From: Betaproteobacteria bacterium
GTDB lineage: Bacteria; Pseudomonadota; Gammaproteobacteria; Burkholderiales; Burkholderiaceae
DNA: 5,127 bases
Direction: 5' to 3'
Assembly: GCA_947468785.1 (NCBI GenBank)
Contig: CANIMS010000136.1
Span: 1-5,127 of the forward strand
In this document: positions 1 to 5,127 of the stretch, piece after piece
Layout: every line of letters starts with the position of its first letter
Position numbering within the stretch: the first letter of the stretch is position 1
The notes under the pieces: model-generated
Databases searched by the model: none
What the model saw: the letters and a program-made list of their open reading frames with translations, nothing else
Told to the model about the DNA's origin: nothing
Position numbers and translations under genes: made by a program

Positions 1-785
1 TATTGCTGCATCGCAGCACACGTGGCGTCACGGCTACGGAAATTGGTAAGCTCTATTACGAAAAATGTAAGCTCATTTCTCAGGAAATTGAAGAGGCTGA
101 TGACCTTGCCTCCTTAATGCAATCTAAGGTTCGCGGCAAATTAACTATCAGTTCTTCAGTCGCTTTTGGACGCCGCGTGCTAACGCCCTCCATCTTAGAG
201 TTCATGTCACATCATCCAGAGTTAGAAGTTGATTTGAGCATGGATGATCGCTACATTAACTTAGTAGAGCAAGGAGTTGATTTAGCAATTCGAATGAGAA
301 ATTTGCCAGACTCTTCTCTGGGCTCCCGGTTTATTGGTATGAATCCTTGGATATTGGTTGCCAATCCCCATTATCTTCAGGAGCATCCAGCACCTAAGGT
401 ACCTGAAGACATCAAAAAACATCGGGCCCTCATCTACACAACAGCACAAAGTGATCATCGATGGAGTTTTACGAATCCTCAAAATCAAACTGAAATCGTT
501 GAGGTTAAGGGGCCATTTATTTCCAATAACCTTTCTTCCATTCTCGCGGCAGCAAGAGCGGGAATGGGCTTAGCGGCGCTACCCTGCTATGTAGCCCACC
601 ACTCTATCCAAGATCAAGCCTTGCAAGCAGTGATGGAAGATTGGTTGCTGCCTAGCCAAGAAATTCATGCTGTGTTTTCATCACCAAAACATGTGCCCAC
701 CAAAGTGAGTCAATGCATTGATTGGTTACAGGGACAATTTAAAGGAGAGTGGTGGAAAGGTCTTCCTCCGGAGAGGATTGAATAA
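1..785 (+). CDS. LysR-family transcriptional regulator, 5' end outside window
   Basis: This is the C-terminal 260 or so residues of a LysR-type transcriptional regulator, a DNA-binding protein that usually acts as a tetramer and responds to a small-molecule effector. The fragment opens inside the winged helix-turn-helix: LLHRSTRGVTATEIG (residues 1-15 of the visible part) is the typical end of the LysR DNA-binding domain. A linker helix follows to about residue 44. The periplasmic-binding-protein-like effector domain then runs from GKLTISSS (45-52) to about residue 245, with the signature VDLAIRMRNLPDSSL (92-106) typical of the CrgA-like subgroup. LysR proteins are usually near 300 residues, so roughly 40-45 N-terminal residues lie to the left of the window. 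The TTG at position 3 is an internal Leu codon, not the start. The gene converges on the minus-strand operon and its TAA abuts the terminator hairpin. Its target and effector cannot be read from the sequence, because its own promoter and divergent neighbour are not visible. Confidence 0.93.
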   Translation, partial: LLHRSTRGVTATEIGKLYYEKCKLISQEIEEADDLASLMQSKVRGKLTISSSVAFGRRVLTPSILEFMSHHPELEVDLSMDDRYINLVEQGVDLAIRMRNLPDSSLGSRFIGMNPWILVANPHYLQEHPAPKVPEDIKKHRALIYTTAQSDHRWSFTNPQNQTEIVEVKGPFISNNLSSILAAARAGMGLAALPCYVAHHSIQDQALQAVMEDWLLPSQEIHAVFSSPKHVPTKVSQCIDWLQGQFKGEWWKGLPPERIE

Positions 786-818
786 AAAAATCCCCAATCA
801 ATGGGGATTTAAATAATG
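786..818 (-). terminator. Intrinsic terminator between convergent genes, strongest for the minus-strand operon
   Basis: A stem is formed by 788-796 (AAATCCCCA) and 802-810 (TGGGGATTT) with a five-base loop. In the minus direction the stem runs straight into seven T residues (complement of 784-790, three of which also pair in the stem), the form of a Rho-independent terminator for the tautomerase gene and everything upstream of it. In the plus direction only three T residues end the stem before AAATAATG, so it would be a weaker stop for the LysR gene. The remainder of the 47-base gap up to 832 shows nothing else recognisable. Confidence 0.82.
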
Positions 819-832
819 TGTAGACCTTATCA

Positions 833-1015
833 CTAATCACTCCACAACTTACCCCCAGTAGCCCAATCTGATTTTTTGACGTCTTGATAAATGACATCTA
901 CTGACTCTGCAGAACAACCCATAATGTTTACAGCAGCCTCAGTGATTGCTTTCGCATACTCACGCTTTACGTCCTCTGTACGACCTTCGAATAATTGAAT
1001 CTGAATTAATGGCAT
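833..1015 (-). CDS. 4-oxalocrotonate tautomerase family protein (small, 60 aa)
   Basis: This is a small tautomerase-superfamily enzyme; relatives form hexamers of 60-odd-residue subunits in the cytoplasm and use the N-terminal proline as a general base in keto-enol chemistry. The protein begins MPLIQIQLFEGRTEDVK, so removal of Met exposes Pro1. Numbered from Pro1, Arg11 in the EGR motif is present, and the C-terminal WATGGKLW gives Trp50 where Pseudomonas 4-OT has Phe50, followed by the conserved Gly53-Gly54. An ungapped comparison with 4-OT recalled from memory puts Asp at position 39 (SVDVIYQDV) where 4-OT has its catalytic Arg39. The substrate is therefore probably not that of classical 4-OT, and the exact reaction is unknown. 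Full length for the family. The ATG has an excellent AAGGAGA ribosome site 5 bases upstream, in a 12-base gap after the aldolase gene, which points to co-expression. It is the last gene before the terminator. Confidence 0.92.
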   Translation of the reverse strand: MPLIQIQLFEGRTEDVKREYAKAITEAAVNIMGCSAESVDVIYQDVKKSDWATGGKLWSD

Positions 1016-1020
1016 TCTTT

Positions 1021-1027
1021 TCTCCTT
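1021..1027 (-). promoter_or_regulatory. Ribosome binding site of the tautomerase gene
   Basis: AAGGAGA on the minus strand lies 5 bases before the ATG at 1015 and directly after the TAA (1028-1030) that ends the aldolase gene. It is the most canonical ribosome site in the window along with that of zipA. It fixes the start that exposes Pro1, and its position suggests translational coupling to the aldolase gene. Confidence 0.85.
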
Positions 1028-1792
1028 TTAATGATCCATCAATGATCTTTGATACGCAGGCCATTCTAGCTGACCCTCTTCATCACCATCACTACAAAGC
1101 TGTCTATAAGTTAATTCACAAATTTCATCTGATGGATAGATAAGATTAGCATCCAGACCAGATAAGATCTGAATGTTGCAGGCTTTATCAAGCACATCCA
1201 TTAAATAAAACGCTTGTTGAACTGAGGTTCCACAAACAATGCTGCCATGATTGTGCAAAAGTATGGCCTTCTTATATCCTAAGCTTGCAATCAAGGTAGT
1301 CTGCTCTTGCGATGAAAGTGCTAAGCCCTGGTATGGGTGGTAGCCCATATCTTGATAGAAACGCAAAGCATGCTGAGAAATTGGTAATAGCCCCTGCTTC
1401 TGGGCTGATACAGCAATTACAGAATCCGCATGCAAATGGAATACGCAATGCGCATCTGACCTCGCTGCATGTACCGCACCATGAATAGCAAAACCCGTCT
1501 GATTTACTGGGCCATCACCAGACAATATCTGGCCATCAATATTTACCTTCACCAAATTTTGTGGAGTGATCTCATTAAATCGCAACCCAAATCGATTGAG
1601 TAAATAAGCGCCATCTTCACCGGGTATAGCCGCTGATATATGGGTATAGATCCCATCATCCCAATTTTTCAGATAGGCCAACTGATAGGCAGTGGCTAGA
1701 TCAATACGTACCTGCTTTTCTTGCTCAGAAATAGGACCTAAGGCAGCCCAATCATCTGCGTTCATGGAGAATTTTTCAAGCAATGGATTCAT
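1028..1792 (-). CDS. Class II aldolase/adducin family protein
   Basis: This 254-residue protein has the class II aldolase/adducin N-terminal fold, a metal-dependent cytoplasmic fold shared by fuculose-phosphate aldolase, ribulose-phosphate epimerase and the adducin head. Core motifs in order are IYTHISAAIPG (48-58), NRFGLRFNEITPQNLVKVN (66-84), GFAIHGAVHAARSDAHCVFH (100-119) and LLHNHGSIVCG (178-188). His119 and His121 of HLH, with His182 of NHG, match the three zinc ligands of the family. Where fuculose aldolase has its catalytic Glu73, the alignment gives Gly100. This is usual in the adducin-like branch and means a sugar-phosphate aldolase role should not be assumed. The length fits the branch. 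The ATG at 1792 was preferred over the in-frame ATG at 1765 (Met10), because the latter has no Shine-Dalgarno sequence, whereas a modest GAGG overlaps the ligA stop 11 bases ahead of the first. It sits between ligA and the tautomerase gene; the substrate is unknown. Confidence 0.9.
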   Translation of the reverse strand: MNPLLEKFSMNADDWAALGPISEQEKQVRIDLATAYQLAYLKNWDDGIYTHISAAIPGEDGAYLLNRFGLRFNEITPQNLVKVNIDGQILSGDGPVNQTGFAIHGAVHAARSDAHCVFHLHADSVIAVSAQKQGLLPISQHALRFYQDMGYHPYQGLALSSQEQTTLIASLGYKKAILLHNHGSIVCGTSVQQAFYLMDVLDKACNIQILSGLDANLIYPSDEICELTYRQLCSDGDEEGQLEWPAYQRSLMDH

Positions 1793-1805
1793 TTAAAAGA
1801 AAACC

Positions 1806-3830
<2,025 letters not shown>

Positions 3831-3832
<2 letters not shown>

Positions 3833-4907
3833 AACTAAAGAGTCTGCTTGCTGTAGAGGAGCCTGAGGGAACGCCACTCTTCTCAAGATTGGCATAAAGT
3901 ACATCAAGATGTTGACGAATACTCACCACAGCTGCTTCCGACAAGTTAATTCCATTGTCATCTACTAAGCGACCATGGGCTGCTTGAGCTATTTCAACAC
4001 CTTCATCAAGCATTCTTTCAAAAGCACGCTCGTCCTGCGCTACCAACGGAACATCTAGTAGCAAGGTTAATTGTGTAACAGTTCTATTGGGATCTAGATC
4101 TGTACTACTAAACATGAGTACACCGTTACTGTAATACTCATATTGCCTACCATTACGGCCTAGCTTAAAGCCTCGTTGACGCATTAGCGCATCAAAATTA
4201 CCCCATGGGCAAGGCTCATCAAATAGGATATTGATACTGAGTTGAATATCACTTTCAGCAGCCATTGAATCTAATTCTTTTGCGCTATCGAGCATGGTGC
4301 TAACACTAGGCATATCAATCTGAGAGCCTAGTGTTTCGGCGAGAGCTTGAGCGCGCGAGCAAAAATCCGATAAGTCCAACACGCTAATAGGACCACGGCG
4401 ACTTGCCAGCTGAATAGCCAATTGCAACTCAGAATATGTGGCCTCAGGATTTAACTCTTCCCATGATTCTGCGGCATCAACATCTGCATTGAGCCCCTCA
4501 CATATCCAGCGTGCGCTAGATTGAGACCCTAGATCATCCCAAGTAGACAGCTCTTCTAAAATTTCTGCGCCACTGATTGCTTCATCAAATCGAAGTGTGA
4601 TAACGCAATCAATCCGAGGATCAATTGCAAACTTTTCAGATGCAGATTGAGAGTGATAAAGACTATCATCAAATGATGGTTCGGAACGCTCTGAAGCATC
4701 CATCTCTGACAAACCTTGACCAAAGCTAGGCTCTCTTGCAAATCGATCATCTGATAAATGCTCGATTTGCTGTCTAGCTTTTTTACGAGCATACGCATTT
4801 TTAATATTGATAGTGGCGACTAATAACAAAATCAAAACGCCAATAACAGCTAAAGCAAATTGCAAATCAGACAAACCCAACATCGTCATGATTTGTTCTA
4901 CGTACAC
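3831..4907 (-). CDS. zipA: ZipA-like cell division protein with C-terminal FtsZ-binding domain
   Basis: ZipA anchors the FtsZ ring to the inner membrane early in division. This 358-residue protein has the expected plan: one N-terminal membrane helix (about 15-35, LQFALAVIGVLILLLV), a basic stretch (36-46, with RKKARQ) that keeps the rest in the cytoplasm, an acidic Ser-rich linker (about 47-95), and a C-terminal domain (about 219-343). Its LLLDVPLVAQDERAFERM (282-299) and HGRLVDDNGINLSE (311-324) parallel the E. coli ZipA FtsZ-binding domain. The preceding region, 99-213, looks like a second, diverged copy: both have I-x3-I-x3-FDE (99-109 and 221-231) and L-[ND]-P-x2-T-x-[ST]-[EQ]-L-x-L (152-163 and 271-282). 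The linker is short compared with the long Pro/Gln-rich one of E. coli. The GTG start at 4907 directly abuts the smc TAA and has GGAGG 8 bases ahead; the ATG at 4889 has no comparable site. Position between smc and ligA supports the name, although overall similarity to enterobacterial ZipA is modest. Confidence 0.88.
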
Positions 4908-5127
4908 TTAGGCGGCCTCCACCATCGAAACTGCAGAAGAGATATCTACTGCAACAATTCGGGATACCCCCTGCTCTTGCATGGTCACACCAATTAATTG
5001 ATGGGCAATTTCCATAGTGATCTTGTTATGCGAGATAAATAAGAACTGTGTCTTATCTGCCATTTTGGCAACCATCTGGGAATAGCGCAAGGTGTTTGCA
5101 TCATCCAAAGGTGCATCCACCTCATCA
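4908..5127 (-). CDS. smc: Chromosome segregation protein SMC, C-terminal end only
   Basis: These are the last 72 residues of SMC, the ATPase core of the bacterial condensin that compacts and segregates the chromosome. The visible part is the C-terminal half of the ATPase head. It opens at the window edge with [15 protein letters not shown], the end of the Walker B motif with its catalytic Glu, followed by the D-loop. Next comes [14 protein letters not shown], which carries the switch (H-loop) histidine, and then the characteristic end [17 protein letters not shown]. The rest of the gene, more than a thousand residues in typical SMC proteins, lies to the right of the window. The GTG at 5118-5120 is the internal Val codon of DEVDA, not a start. 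The stop TAA is immediately followed by the zipA GTG. MukB lacks this pattern, and the LDDANT D-loop is typical of SMC rather than RecN or SbcC. Confidence 0.96.
   Translation of the reverse strand, partial: DEVDAPLDDANTLRYSQMVAKMADKTQFLFISHNKITMEIAHQLIGVTMQEQGVSRIVAVDISSAVSMVEAA
4916..4920 (-). promoter_or_regulatory. Ribosome binding site of zipA inside the 3' end of smc
   Basis: GGAGG on the minus strand lies within the codons for the last residues of SMC (VEAA) and 8 bases before the GTG at 4907. It decides the GTG start over the downstream ATG codons at 4889 and 4883. Stop and start codons are directly adjacent (TAAGTG), an arrangement suited to re-initiation by ribosomes finishing smc. 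Confidence 0.85.

Noticed and set aside
946..1143. 65-codon plus-strand open frame across the tautomerase-aldolase junction
   Set aside because: It overlaps two well-supported genes on the other strand, and its His-rich appearance comes from reading their codons in reverse.
4887..4889. ATG as an alternative zipA start (Met7)
   Set aside because: No Shine-Dalgarno sequence precedes it at a suitable distance, while the GTG six codons earlier has a perfectly placed GGAGG.
4908..5120. A separate 70-residue gene starting with GTG at 5120
   Set aside because: The frame continues to the window edge and the GTG is the Val codon inside the SMC Walker B motif, so this is the end of smc and not a small gene.

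Overview
The window looks like a piece of a betaproteobacterial (Burkholderiales) chromosome. The moderate base composition and the smc-zipA-ligA gene order would fit Polynucleobacter or a close relative. That assignment rests on gene order and protein character and was not tested by a database search. No mobile element, CRISPR array, tRNA, rRNA or phage gene is visible. The region reads as an ordinary, densely packed chromosomal locus.

Layout. The minus strand, read from the right edge, carries five genes with almost no space between them. They are the 3' end of smc (chromosome condensation ATPase), a zipA-like cell division gene, ligA (NAD-dependent DNA ligase), a class II aldolase/adducin-family gene, and a 60-residue tautomerase of the 4-oxalocrotonate tautomerase family. 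The gaps are 0, 9, 13 and 12 bases. Each Shine-Dalgarno-like sequence lies in or next to the end of the preceding gene, so the genes are probably co-transcribed and at least partly translationally coupled. zipA starts with GTG and ligA with TTG, while the last two genes use ATG. At the left edge a LysR-type regulator, missing its N-terminus, is on the plus strand and converges on this run. A hairpin in the 47-base gap between them has a clear U-tract only in the minus direction and is the likely end of the operon.

How the genes relate. Smc, ZipA and LigA serve chromosome segregation, division and replication/repair, a plausible housekeeping cluster. The aldolase-like and tautomerase genes are small-molecule enzymes of unknown substrate placed downstream of it. 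They may work together or with the LysR regulator, but nothing in the window proves this.

The most interesting observation is that the ZipA-like protein appears to contain two diverged tandem copies of the ZipA C-terminal fold, of which only the second resembles the canonical FtsZ-binding domain clearly. Smaller points are an Asp in the tautomerase where 4-OT has Arg39, and a Gly in the aldolase-like protein where fuculose aldolase has its catalytic Glu.
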